Part shown: one piece after another, positions 41,453-52,300 of the stretch
Numbering within the stretch: position 1 is the stretch's first letter
Layout of the letters: every line of letters starts with the position of its first letter
Assembly (NCBI GenBank): GCA_004380135.1
Contig: QXCR01000166.1
Coordinates: forward strand, 1 to 61,358
Source of the DNA: Stemphylium vesicarium
Lineage: Eukaryota; Ascomycota; Dothideomycetes; Pleosporales; Pleosporaceae
Length of the DNA stretch: 61,358 nt
Direction of reading: 5' to 3'
Translations under genes and position numbers: made by a program
The notes under the pieces: model-generated
What the model saw: only the letters and a program-made list of their open reading frames with translations
Told to the model about the DNA's origin: nothing
Databases searched by the model: none

Positions 41453-44146
41453 CTACGATTCGTAGGATACCGTGAAACTTGCCGATTCTATCACATCCCA
41501 ATCCTCCTCGCGCTGTCCGTTACCAAAGATGCGTAGCGCCGATGCCCTCATCTTGTACGCCCCCTCATCGAGCACGGAACCATCCGCCATCAATCCATTG
41601 AAGTAAGCGCGCATCTCAGTCCTAGCGATGTATGTTTGCGGGAACCCGGCTAGCGCACCCAGCACCTTGTCTTCTTGCAGCACCTCGACCCGAAGTAGGG
41701 AGGATCCGACTGTAGGGCGAATGTACACGTTCGGTGAGTTGTAAATGTCGCCGCGATCGGTCATTGGCGGGTTTTGGGGATCCGGTCGTGGTATGGTATA
41801 GGAGGCATTCGCGGGAGCGGAGCTGTATCCGTTTGCGAGGTAAACAGTGTCAGGCGTGAGGACGGGTGCGGCGCGCATACTGCCTACGACGCCAAGGTAT
41901 GGAAGAACAAGCTTATCGCCCACGGTAATGAAGCCGCTGTAGACAGGTAGCAAGGTGGCGTTGAGACCCGCTGGTGGTGTAAACTCGACGGTCACCTTGG
42001 TGGATTGACCAGCCGGAACATCGATGCGATCAGAGGAAAAGGAAACCGTAGCCCATGATGACGCGATGGCGTTTGGGAACCCTCCCACTTGTAGAACATC
42101 GGCTTGCGGATCCATGGTATACATTGTGACAGCTTTGCGGTGGCCCAGATCCAGGACCTCGTCAGCGGAGCCGGTGTTCAGGACGCTGAAGGTGTGAGTG
42201 CCGATGTAGTGCTCCGTGTCGCTGAGCGTCAAACTGTCTACGTCGATCTCGAGGGTTGTGTGAGCAGCATTCCAAGCCTGTATGATTCCAGCGCCTTGTT
42301 GTGGTACTGGTGCAAGTATGTCTAGGTGCGCAGTCTCGCCGTCGTACCAGGCGAGAGGTTTGGATGTATGCGTGAGGATCCTGCGGAAGCGCTTTGGGTC
42401 CATCTTGCCGAAAGCTTCACCAAGCAATGCATAGACGCCGGCGACCAGTGGGGTTGCCATGCTTGTGCCCGTCATAACGCGATAGCTGCCCAGTGCAGTC
42501 GGATAGGTGCTTAGGATGTTGGCTCCGGGAGAAACGAGCTGTGGTGTCATGTTGAGTTCCCAACTCGGGCCCCAACTAGTCAGTTCACTTGCGACATATC
42601 CACCGCTGCTGTTGTTTTCGAGCTCTTCGAGATGTGTTTGGGAACCGTTGGCTGGTATAGTCACAGACACAGTAGCGCCTTGCGAAAGCAGGGACAGCCA
42701 TCTCTCCGCTGCGTAGGGCACAGCTTTGGCTACGCCTTCAATGCCGTCGGAGTAGACAAATGACTCGTCGCGCATTGTAAGGTTGCTGCGCTCATAATAG
42801 ACTATGAATCGACCACCCTTGGCCGCGATGTTTGTACCCTGATCCAAAGGATAACACTGCGTTGCTCGTGAGTCCGGAAACTCCAATAACACGATGTGCT
42901 GGCTCAGATCTGGGATATCGTCCGGCAACGCTTTGCAGGCGTTATCTGCATCGGCAGCAGACCACAGCGGCAGTGTCGTCTCAGCAGTAAATGCGGGAAC
43001 GCCCATCAAAAAGCCGAACTGGCTCGTCGCATTGGAGGTAGTATTGGTGTCTGCTCTATACGAGCCCCGTTCGAGGAATGTAGGGAAGAGCGTGTTCGTG
43101 ACCGCTCCTGTGCCGGTAACACTGCTGCCAGTTGCCGGCGTGGAGGCGTAGAAGAGACCTTGACCGCCGTCATTGCCCTCGGATACGACGACGGGGATGC
43201 CGGAGTCGACAATGCGGGAGATGATGACAGCACGCACGTCTTGCGACCAGTTCGAGGGGTCACCATTGGAGTATGATATGATGTCGGCACCGTCATCGAC
43301 AGCACGAGCAAATGCCAACAGCTCAATCTCATTTGTGGACGTTGAGGAGCATCCCCACATTCTGTATGCACCAAGCTTTGCTCCGGGGGCAGAACCGGCG
43401 AAGCCATATTCGTTACCCTCTAGCTGAGCAGCGATGGTGCCTGCAACGTGGGTGCCATGTCCAGCGCAGTTGTCCATAGGATCCTCATCGGGCTCCGGTG
43501 ATAACTTGCCAGGTATGTAGTTGTCGCCTGTAAAGTCGTACCCAGCTTCGACCAGACAGCCGGGGCCGAAACAGCCGCCAAGCGCTGGATGGGTATAGTC
43601 GACGCCGCTGTCGATAATGGCGACGCGGAAGCCTTTCCCTGTAGTTCCCTCCGCATGCAGCTTGTCCACCTGCGTCATGACATGAGGAGAGAAGCTGCGC
43701 TTCGATGCTGTTTGGCGCTTGGAATGCGTCTGCTGAGTAGGTATCGCAACACTCTCTTCACCCGAACGGGTCGTGATGCGAGTCGGCCAGATGTTCTGGA
43801 CCTCTGGCCTTGACTGCATCAGGGTCAAGAAGTCCACGCCACTCGAATTTGCGCTTAAGGTTTTCACCTGGAATGAGACGCCTTTGAAGAACTTGAAGCT
43901 GATCTCCACACGAGGGTTTACTTGCACTCCGTTTGCCGCAAGCGACGCGTAAAAGGTCTCTGGGGTCTCATTGTCACGCGCGAACTCGACAATGTACGCT
44001 CCAGGTAAGACACCACTTGTAGCTGAGGTATCGTTTGTCGCTCGTTGTATAATCGCATGCGGATCCGATCGGGGATGTACTGGCGTTGAGATGGCGACTT
44101 GCGCACCCAGAACGAGTGCCGCAATGGCACAAGAAAGCTTTCCCAT
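41453..44146 (-). CDS. Secreted subtilisin-like serine protease (S8)
   Basis: One exon encodes 897 residues. A signal peptide (MGKLSCAIAALVLGAQVAIS) is followed by an inhibitor-I9-type propeptide (GAYIVEFARD ... FKFFKGVSFQV) and the S8 catalytic domain with the triad D179 (VAIIDSGVDYTHP), H230 (AGHGTHVAGT) and S562 (GTSMATPLVAG). A protease-associated domain is inserted between H and S (about 350-500), and a C-terminal fibronectin-type region follows. This layout is that of the Vpr/minor extracellular protease group in fungi. It degrades proteins outside the cell. The open frame runs further upstream to 44374, but the signal peptide fixes the start at 44146. All catalytic residues are present. 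Confidence 0.92.
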   Translation of the reverse strand: MGKLSCAIAALVLGAQVAISTPVHPRSDPHAIIQRATNDTSATSGVLPGAYIVEFARDNETPETFYASLAANGVQVNPRVEISFKFFKGVSFQVKTLSANSSGVDFLTLMQSRPEVQNIWPTRITTRSGEESVAIPTQQTHSKRQTASKRSFSPHVMTQVDKLHAEGTTGKGFRVAIIDSGVDYTHPALGGCFGPGCLVEAGYDFTGDNYIPGKLSPEPDEDPMDNCAGHGTHVAGTIAAQLEGNEYGFAGSAPGAKLGAYRMWGCSSTSTNEIELLAFARAVDDGADIISYSNGDPSNWSQDVRAVIISRIVDSGIPVVVSEGNDGGQGLFYASTPATGSSVTGTGAVTNTLFPTFLERGSYRADTNTTSNATSQFGFLMGVPAFTAETTLPLWSAADADNACKALPDDIPDLSQHIVLLEFPDSRATQCYPLDQGTNIAAKGGRFIVYYERSNLTMRDESFVYSDGIEGVAKAVPYAAERWLSLLSQGATVSVTIPANGSQTHLEELENNSSGGYVASELTSWGPSWELNMTPQLVSPGANILSTYPTALGSYRVMTGTSMATPLVAGVYALLGEAFGKMDPKRFRRILTHTSKPLAWYDGETAHLDILAPVPQQGAGIIQAWNAAHTTLEIDVDSLTLSDTEHYIGTHTFSVLNTGSADEVLDLGHRKAVTMYTMDPQADVLQVGGFPNAIASSWATVSFSSDRIDVPAGQSTKVTVEFTPPAGLNATLLPVYSGFITVGDKLVLPYLGVVGSMRAAPVLTPDTVYLANGYSSAPANASYTIPRPDPQNPPMTDRGDIYNSPNVYIRPTVGSSLLRVEVLQEDKVLGALAGFPQTYIARTEMRAYFNGLMADGSVLDEGAYKMRASALRIFGNGQREEDWDVIESASFTVSYES

Positions 44147-45791
44147 AGTTAGAGAGACGTGTGGAACGCAAAACCCGCGCGCGGGATCGCAGCCATTATG
44201 CTCATAATGTTTGTACGAACACCAAGCCCGTAGCGGGAGCGCGGCTCTAGTAAAAGTCCTGTGAGCATGTTGTTGTTCATGCGCACTTCGTATAGCACGG
44301 TCAGGTTGCCCAATGTGCCCTGCGTGTGGGTTGAGAATAGAAACGCCAGCATGGAGATCGTGGGTACGGTCCACATCTCAATATTACTTATCGGTCCCTT
44401 TCCCCGTTCAGGGGCGGGACCAAGAGATCGGAGGAGCGTGCAGGCGGAACAATTCGCATTCCATTGTCGGCTCCATGGCTTTCGTACAATCATGCTCTAG
44501 CATCATGCGAAAGCCGTCTCGTACCCTGCATGCATCGTTTCTGGGCGAGTTCGCGACAGATGGTTGCCGACCTAGCTCGTGACGGTGCATCCCCGACGCC
44601 TGGCTTCAGCGGCCCCATGGTCTTCGTATGGAGGATTGGAACACTAACCGTGTTGCAGGTCAGATGGCCCTCAGTACGAACCTTGGTCGAGAGCGCAATG
44701 AAGACTACTTAGGTGGTAAGTTGTAGTTCAAGGTGCTCGCGGTTCGCGGTCGTGAGGGGGCGAACCCGGGTCCGCTGCTCACGTGCTCTCACCCCTAGCT
44801 CCAGGTCTGCTCCGGCTTTGGAGGCTTGACCCCACGAAGTACCAGAGACTACCTAGGTAGTTCTCGATGCCTTTCACAACGCGACTCATTCCTGGTGCCT
44901 TCTGATAAAAGAGGACATGGAAAGTGAGACGAAAAATTTTAAGTCTAGGATAAAGCTTGAATGCGAATGCATGGAGGTAGGCGACGCGTATTTCTGGCAG
45001 ATCGTTGGGTAGGCACGTCACTGCAGTACGCACAGCGCATGCCGAGGACGGCTGGGTGTAGCAATCTTGTGGAGGAGACCACCATCTCCCTGTATGTTGA
45101 CAGGCACACCGCCTCATGTCACCTGCACTCAAGCCTACGGCCAGGCCTACTTGATGATACACACCAGCTTGAACCAAAGCCAGTAGGCCATATCCTCGTG
45201 CATCATCTCTGGTCTGAGCACTCGACATAGGGCACCAAAGCTACGCCTATTTTCCACACTCTGTGAATCATACGAGTTGACTCGGCACGGCTTTTCTAGT
45301 CTGACCGAACCCGCGAAGCTCGGGCACGGGCGGAAACTGGCTGGAAACTCTATTTGCGTTGTGACGGCGTTAGGGGACTTTATGAGGCCATAGGCAAGAG
45401 CCAAAAGCTATCGCCTACTACCGTGTTTCATCGTGAACAGGCCGTGTGATAGGTCTGTCGCTCCGCAACCACGCGGCTCCGAACTCACAGCTGCCACATC
45501 AAAAAACGACTAGCCTGACAGCGATCCGGGCTAGTTCCCCGCATGTTGGGATATCCCAACAGCGCCCTTACATTGATGAGGCTGTCATACGTCTAGCACA
45601 ACGATTACTAGATTAAAGTCACCATGGGTATGCGACGACCAGTAGGGGGTAGTGCTTCTAGCAAATTAGTCAGTTTGAGAAGTCTCAACATCATCTTCGA
45701 ACACCAGACTAAGTTGTGAATATTACTTATGACATACCGTGACTCGACGACAGTTACGTTTCTTTCATCCTGCAACAACGAACGTTAAACC
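44147..45791. other. Intergenic, 1.6 kb, no gene recognised
   Basis: Open frames of up to 149 codons on the - strand (44779-45228) lack motifs. The region is the shared upstream zone of the divergent subtilase and rhodopsin-like genes. Confidence 0.45.
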
Positions 45792-47190
45792 ATGGCACCC
45801 CAATCAGCGATACAGATCGAGCAATGGTGTGAGTACGCCATAGGGGTCACTATTTTCCTGGTCCGCTTCTACGCTCGTTTCCAGGTATGTAATTGATCGC
45901 TGGATGTGTCAATGTCATCACTTACCAATGCATCGCAGGTAGTGGGGTTTAGGGTTGAAAAGGATGACATCTTTGCCTTTGTTTCCATGGTAGGCAATAC
46001 CCATCCCACCGGCTATTACACTTACTGACAACGGCCACAGCTTTTGTGGACAGGGGAGGCCGTCTCCATCTACTTCCTGGGTAAGCCCATCCACTTCCTT
46101 CCCGACCCAGCCGTCCCTCTGACATGATCTGGCTAGGTGCTTTCGGAACATACGTCGGACTTACAGAACAGACCGCGGAAGCACTTAGTAATGCGAAAGT
46201 CGAAGAATACACACAAGGGTCCAAGGCGCTTTTTGCTGCATGGCTGTGCTATGCCACCTTGATTTGGTCGTTGAAAACGGTACGATATACACGTTTCTTT
46301 GTGTTCCAAAGTCTACTTTCGCTAATTGCTGCATTGATAGACCGTTCTATGCTTCTATCATCGCCTGACGACAAGGCTGCGCGAACACAGACTTGTCAAG
46401 GGTCTTGCCATAGCTGTCGCTGTTACCTACGTCGTCGTCATATTGGAGCTCACCCTGCATTGCAGGCCGATTCAACGGAACTGGCAGATTAAACCCTATG
46501 CCGGAGGTATATTGCCCATCAACAAGATTGCAAATGGATACTCATCCGATCTCAGACCAGTGTACACTCTATTACGCCAATTATCTCACCGTAACTACTC
46601 TTAACGTTCTGTAAGACCCCCCTTCCAACAACGTGAAGGACAATCGCTGATGGCGCTGCAGGACCGACATTGGCATCTTATGCTTCATCCCCGTCCCCAT
46701 CATATGGAAAGTCCAGATCCCTGCAAAACAAAAGATCCTCGTCAGCCTCTTGCTCTGCTCCGGCCTGTTCATCATCACAGCAGCCATCATCCGTTGCGTC
46801 TTGTCCATCCAGAACATCCGCTCAATCGACACTTCGGGCGTCTGGGCCATCCGGGAGACCTTCGTCACCATTATCGCGATCAACGCCCCTTGCATCAAGC
46901 CCCTCTTCAGCTCCAGTGCTGTCAAGTCTCACAAGTCGAGTGGCTACGAACTCAAGGATCGTCACAAGAGTGGGAGCGATGAGGACATGGATGGTAGCCG
47001 GAATTCAGCAACTGGAAGTCAGGTCAAAATCATCCCGGACGCCACGGATGAAGAGAAGGACCCGCGCATCAATGTGACCACCATGGTCACTGTGCAGAGA
47101 CACAACACTGAGCAGGACTTGGATGACAACGTGCATACTTGCAGCGTGGCTGCAAATACCGTTTACCGGAGCAAGTCTGGTGCGCGATAA
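45792..47190 (+). CDS. Fungal rhodopsin-domain (SAT4-type) integral membrane protein
   Basis: Seven exons (45792-45884, 45939-45989, 46041-46080, 46137-46279, 46341-46506, 46556-46610, 46662-47190) keep one frame and give 358 residues. The pattern is that of the seven-span fungal family: RFYARF at the end of span 1, EKDDIFAF with the conserved acidic pair, an extracellular Cys (CRPIQRNW, later DQC), LTDIGILCFIPVPIIWKVQIP, and a last span before a charged tail (YELKDRHKSGSDEDMDG ...). Members sit in the plasma membrane; a ligand is not known, though some carry an extracellular CFEM domain, which this one lacks. All six introns are 49-61 bases. The start ATG has a CACC-like context (ACCATGG). 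Confidence 0.85.
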
Positions 47191-48126
47191 AGAGAGTCTC
47201 TCTGGCCTAATTTGTAATTCTTGTAATGGAGATTCTAGTTACAGGCAATGAAGCGCAACAAGCAAAGATTGCGACAATTAATCACACAAATCACACTTTC
47301 CATACGATTCTTCAGAGCCGACCATACTGATGTAAGCTTTCTGGAAGTGTAAACAAAGCCTTGATGGGCACGTCATAATCTAGAGCGACATTCGAAGGAC
47401 CGCACCGGACTGCCACGCTGGCTGACTCCGACGGGAGCTTGCACTAGTCATGGACCAGGCGTTGAAACCTTCCGTTCCAAATTCCCGTTCCAGAACGCCT
47501 GAAGCATGGATGTGCGCAATCCAGCTTGCACTGTTAGCTCAAACGACCGAGATGAGACCTGCGACGTGCGCTGAGAAAGCTGGGGATGCTTGTACGTTAG
47601 TCGTGGACCTCGGCACCAAAAGTTGGAGCAACCACCCGACACGCATAGCCAGACTTCTGGCGTTGTTTGGTTGCTGTTCACAAGGGACTCTATTTGCAGA
47701 GACGTTCGAGCATTTTGGTCAAGAAGCTCGGCATGCTCGCGCTTTCGCAGCCATCTTGATCATTCCCGAGATGGTTTGTGTGCGACAAAGGATCATCGCG
47801 ATGACGCAATTAGGCCCTTCCTTCCGCGTCGTTGCGCCTACGATCTGCAGCGTCAGAAAGTGTCCCTGCTGTCAAAGCGACGTGTGAGAAGCAATACCTC
47901 CACTGCGCGATATCGTCTACCTCGCGCGTGGTTTGTTAATTCTAGAGCACGTTTGCACATCATTGCAACACCAAAGATCAGGCCCAAAGATTGCGCAAGT
48001 GGCGCGCGGGATAGAAAAGCGATACAAAACCATGGGTTTCCAACGTTGTTTCTAGGCATTCAATACAGGCAGATTAACGTCGCGCATTCAAAGTAACTCA
48101 CTTATCACACACTTTTCACGACAGCC
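47191..48126. other. Intergenic, no confident gene
   Basis: A 145-codon ATG frame at 47450-47887 (+) is Cys-rich but has no recognisable motif or splice signal; I leave it uncalled. The last 100 bases are the promoter of the hydrolase. Confidence 0.4.
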
Positions 48127-49053
48127 ATGACATCTTCTGCCGTCGACGCCACCGCCCTCGACAATGTGTTCTCCTGCGAAACTTCAACACACAAGTTCTC
48201 CATCTCATGGACCGCGCTCGGTCCAAGATCCGGTCATCCTCTGATCTTCATCCACGGTACACCATGGTCATCCCGCGTCTGGACGCCTTACGCCCTGACC
48301 CTCTCCCGCCACTACCGGGTGTATCTTTTCGACAACCCCGGGTTCGGGGAATCACCGCTCGAGCGTCCATTGCCAGAAAAGACTATCGTCTGGGATGGTG
48401 AAGTCGAGCGACTAGACAGCGACTTGGCGCGACAAAGCGAGGCCTTTGCAGCCCTTCTCAGGTACTGGCAAGAAACAGAAGATTGGCAAACAAGTCCGCA
48501 TATCGTTGCGCACGACCACGGCGGGCTGATGAGTCTCCGTACAATCCTGTTCCACCATTGCCAATACGCAAGTCTCTGTCTGATCGACGTGGTGGCTATT
48601 GGGCCGTTCGGAAAACCATTGTTCAAAAGCGTTGTCAAGGACCCTCATGCATTTGAGAACTTACCTGATATCGCGTTTGAAGGAATCCTGGAGTCTTATA
48701 TCCGCAACGCTACACACTTCGAATTGGAAAAGAAGACTATGGAAATGCTAAAGGCGCCTTGGATGGAAAAGGGTGGGAAGAGGGGGTTCGTGCGACAGCT
48801 TTGTCAGGCTGCTCATCGGACCACGGATGGGACAGAGGAGTGGTATGCGGAGATCGGAAAGCGGGTTGCGATCAAAATCATCTGGGGAAAACAGGACAAC
48901 TGGATTCCAGTAGACGACGCACATAGGCTCAGTGCAGCGTTGGGTGCGAAGGAGGTTGTGGAAATTAATGGCGCTGGACATCTAGTCATGTACGATCAGC
49001 CAGGTCAACTAGGCGTTGAAATCGCGATGTGGCTTGCTTCTTTCCGGGATTGA
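48127..49053 (+). CDS. Alpha/beta hydrolase, haloalkane dehalogenase/epoxide hydrolase-like
   Basis: One exon encodes 308 residues with the full alpha/beta fold. The oxyanion loop is HGTPWSS (43-49), the nucleophile elbow is AHDHGG with D130, the acid is D257 (IWGKQDNWIP) and the base is H285 (NGAGHLVMYDQP). Asp at the nucleophile, not Ser, places it with haloalkane dehalogenases and epoxide hydrolases, which form an ester with the substrate and then hydrolyse it. No signal peptide is seen, so it is cytosolic. It converges with a P450 gene (94 bases between stops); an epoxide made by the P450 could be a substrate, but this is only a guess from position. Confidence 0.87.
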   Translation: MTSSAVDATALDNVFSCETSTHKFSISWTALGPRSGHPLIFIHGTPWSSRVWTPYALTLSRHYRVYLFDNPGFGESPLERPLPEKTIVWDGEVERLDSDLARQSEAFAALLRYWQETEDWQTSPHIVAHDHGGLMSLRTILFHHCQYASLCLIDVVAIGPFGKPLFKSVVKDPHAFENLPDIAFEGILESYIRNATHFELEKKTMEMLKAPWMEKGGKRGFVRQLCQAAHRTTDGTEEWYAEIGKRVAIKIIWGKQDNWIPVDDAHRLSAALGAKEVVEINGAGHLVMYDQPGQLGVEIAMWLASFRD

Positions 49054-49147
49054 GGTTACCGTGCAAAGCAGATTGAAAATGTCTACCACCTCGAATAGGT
49101 TACTGTTTGAATAGACTAGAGTACATGCATAGCATTGAATTAAATCT

Positions 49148-50836
49148 TCAATCACCATCAGGCGTCCACACGCTCTTCCGACGCCGTACAGCGATCTCAG
49201 CTGGTAGCGGAACCTGGTATCTGACAAGCCACAACTTCTTGGGCCTTTCCAGTAGCTGCTTGAAGTCGTAATTCAGTAGTAAATGCGAAAAGACCATCTT
49301 GAGCTCATGTGATACGAAGAACCGGCCGGGACTACACGTAATTAGCATCTCTAGTACGTGATACGCAGAGCGATAGAGTACTGACCAAGCATGTCTACCG
49401 TGGCCAAATGGTAGATGATGAAGGCCTGTGGTCACAAGACCAGTTTGCTTCAATTTCAACGCATCCACGTTACCCTTTTCTTCCGCTGACATAGCCTGGT
49501 ATTCCTCCTTCGGTCGCGAATAGCGGAACGCGTCGAATTGTTCTGGTTTATCGTGGAATGCCGCATCTCCAGCCAATGGTGTCCAAGGTGCCGAAAGAAG
49601 CGTTCCTCGCTTTACATGCACCCCCTCTGGTGTGATGACGCCTTCGGGTGAGATGACTTTGCGGTGACTAAAGGTGAGGGCGATGGGCGACAAGCGCTGT
49701 GATTCACGTATGGCAGAATCCATGCGATGCATTCGGCCAAGACCTTGTTTCGTCCAGCCTCCTTCTTCTTGCAAGATACGATGGGCTTCTTCGCGCAACT
49801 GTTCGATAACATCGGGTCCGGCGCTCAGGATGTTTACCATGGTTTCGTACGCGGTGAGGGACGTGGTGTGAATGCTTGCAAAGTTGATGGGCATGATGCG
49901 CTGCGCGATCCGGTCTGGCTGCATTTCATCGGGACGACCTTCGGCTTTGGCAGTACGGTAGCTCCACGTGATGAAGTCTCGGGGTTCTTTCCAGTCTTTA
50001 TACTCGGCGTCGCCTGCGTCCTTTTTCTCGATATCCGAAATTCGCTGCCTGATCATGGGTAATGTATATCTCGACGACAGCCAGTAATGGTAATTGCTCG
50101 CCAAGCCCAACACTCTCCCGACTATCGGCTGTACTGCGTTTGGAGTGATGAACATGGCCATTTGAGTGCGGACGCAGTCCATGGTGAAGCTCAAAACCGC
50201 GTCCAGGAATTTGCGCTCGCGACACACCGATTCCCCGAGAAGCATGCGATTGGTAAGACCGGGGATCATCTTCATAAACGACTCCATGGTATCTAACGTC
50301 TTCCATTGCTCCGTGTCCATGCCATAGATTTCTCCGACCGCGTGCGGCACTTCATCCTCAAGTTCCGGGAGGATCGCGTTCAAATTTCGGATGAGATTTT
50401 TGTGAATGACATGCTCATGATACGGGTCTTTCAAGATGATGGGATCGACAAAGGAGTAGTCGCCTAGTAAAAGGTCGTAATGCGCTTCACTCGTGCTGAG
50501 GACGTGGTCGGGCTGATCGAGCATCCAGCTCATTTGACTCTGTGGCACGATTATCTCCGCCGGCATGCCGAGCGTCGCTGGTAACACGAATATGCTGCCG
50601 CGGCGGTTGTATTTGTCGTATCCAGCCATAAGCCATTCCTTGCTCTTTGTAAGAGCGGTGAAGTTGCGGAGACCTGCGATCCATCCTTTTCCGTAGCCCA
50701 CCCACGGTATGCTCGTTGGCGGAGTTGGTGCAGTAATGAAGTTGTAGGCAGTAGCAACAAACACATAGGTGATTATTGCCGCCGCAATATGCGGAAACGT
50801 GAGAAGCGCGTGTTGCTCTGCATATTCCCCTGTCAT
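49148..50836 (-). CDS. Cytochrome P450 monooxygenase
   Basis: Two exons (49386-50836 and 49148-49331) give 544 residues. An N-terminal membrane anchor (HIAAAIITYVFVATAYNFI) precedes a proline-rich hinge (TAPTPPTSIPW). The I-helix motif is FASIHTTS (about 319-326), the ExxR is ESQR (378-381), and the heme loop is PFGHGRHACPGRFF with the thiolate Cys at 484. The I-helix form resembles that of ent-kaurene-oxidase-like fungal P450s. The 54-base intron (49332-49385, GTCAGT donor, CTAAT branch) splits the codon of the heme-binding Cys. It hydroxylates a lipophilic substrate at the ER membrane with electrons from P450 reductase; the substrate is unknown. Confidence 0.92.
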   Translation of the reverse strand: MTGEYAEQHALLTFPHIAAAIITYVFVATAYNFITAPTPPTSIPWVGYGKGWIAGLRNFTALTKSKEWLMAGYDKYNRRGSIFVLPATLGMPAEIIVPQSQMSWMLDQPDHVLSTSEAHYDLLLGDYSFVDPIILKDPYHEHVIHKNLIRNLNAILPELEDEVPHAVGEIYGMDTEQWKTLDTMESFMKMIPGLTNRMLLGESVCRERKFLDAVLSFTMDCVRTQMAMFITPNAVQPIVGRVLGLASNYHYWLSSRYTLPMIRQRISDIEKKDAGDAEYKDWKEPRDFITWSYRTAKAEGRPDEMQPDRIAQRIMPINFASIHTTSLTAYETMVNILSAGPDVIEQLREEAHRILQEEGGWTKQGLGRMHRMDSAIRESQRLSPIALTFSHRKVISPEGVITPEGVHVKRGTLLSAPWTPLAGDAAFHDKPEQFDAFRYSRPKEEYQAMSAEEKGNVDALKLKQTGLVTTGLHHLPFGHGRHAWSVLYRSAYHVLEMLITCSPGRFFVSHELKMVFSHLLLNYDFKQLLERPKKLWLVRYQVPLPAEIAVRRRKSVWTPDGD

Positions 50837-52300
50837 GGTGAATGAGTATGGTTGGCACGGAGATTTAAGACTGCATTTATGTGGCGTTGGGGCGCTCCAC
50901 GCGTTATTTATTCATTGGTGAGAGTTGACCAAGACAAGCGCCCCCGGCCGGGCCTGCCCCCGCCGCAGCCCCTAATCGCCACCTCGTAGATCTCTCCGCA
51001 AAACCCCCACTCCGACCGTATTGCTATACGCCCACGAACGTCCTGCCATCGCTGCGAACTCATCACGATGATGCCCTTCATCTAGTCATTACTTTGCGGA
51101 TAGATCGTGCTACTACGTCGGGATGCGAAATTTGTGAACAGCTCTGAATCTACAAGAAGCAAAGGGCACTCCCGCACCACGCCCGGATCAGCGTCTTCCG
51201 AATGCACACCTCACATCTGCCGGCCCTTCTACGTTCGATACAGTCAGCAGCAGTTCGGTCGGCGCATTTGGGAGCATCCCAGTTCGGGGACCGCCTCTTT
51301 ACCCGCGGCTTTTCTGCAGCCATTGATACCTCTTCTTTCCGCTGGTCTCTCGGTCGTTCGCCGTTCGCGTCGTTCTCACGGGCTTCCGCTGGCGTGATCG
51401 TCGGCGCCTCGGACACCCGAGAATGCTGATCAGTGGAGTGATGAACGCATTGCTCTTGTATCCAATGAATGTTCGTCGATGAACAAACGCCAATGTTCTG
51501 GGCAGTTTGTCGCGACCTCCACGTTGTTGTCGTGCTGTTGACTCTATCGTGCAATCGCACATTGTTTGGCGCCTGGCGACATTTCGCGAACGCCATTCCT
51601 GTCCCTGTGGGACTCTCGCAATCGCTTCCATCCTGACACAAGTGTAGATTTCCCTGCAATATGCATTAATCAAGCCAAAGACTTTAACATGCTATCTAGA
51701 CGAGAATGAATGGACCCCAAAGACAGGATGCGACGCTTGATCCATAATCACGGTACGTAAATCCGGAATGCTCATATCAAATCGACGGCAGACTGTAAGA
51801 TTGATTTCTCGAGAGGAACGGCATGGGTAGCAGAAGAGTAGCATCGAGACACGGCTGTGTTATTCTACACCATATAAGGCTATGCTTTATGAACTCGTGC
51901 TGAGAAGGAAAGACGACGCCAGTGCCGAGTGTTGCAGCTTCTATAAGTTCTTGGTTCGATTCGGAGGTACGTCTAAGGGCATTCGGAATTCGCTGGGAAA
52001 TAGGCGTCCATTTCAAGACGGGTTCCTTTACAATCGGCGGCGCGACACAAAGCGTCACCACTCCGAACTACTGCACCCCATGATTATGCAGTCACTCAAG
52101 TCGCTTCTTGTATCATCGCAACATTGCATCCTGCGAAGTGAGGTGATTCTCCGCAGCCCACGGAGTTTTGAGTAGGAAGCAAGGGATTAACGTTTCTGGT
52201 CAGTCCTGCTATATGCGGCACAGCCATCGTATTTCATCTTTCCCCTCGGACATTCCTCTTCGCATCTTCTTTACATTTGACCCTCGCGCAGTCAACCCCA
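50837..52300. other. Intergenic, 1.5 kb, no gene recognised
   Basis: Open frames of 60-169 codons (the longest at 51150-51659, - strand) have biased composition but no motif. I see no repeat structure. Confidence 0.45.

Noticed and set aside
44149..44374. N-terminal extension of the subtilase frame to 44374
   Set aside because: The extension lacks an expected signal sequence, while the ATG at 44146 begins a perfect signal peptide.
47450..47887. 145-codon Cys-rich open frame
   Set aside because: It has no signal peptide, domain or splice support, and a frame of this length can occur by chance in this GC content.
51150..51659. 169-codon open frame on the - strand
   Set aside because: Composition is irregular, there is no motif, and overlapping frames are equally open.
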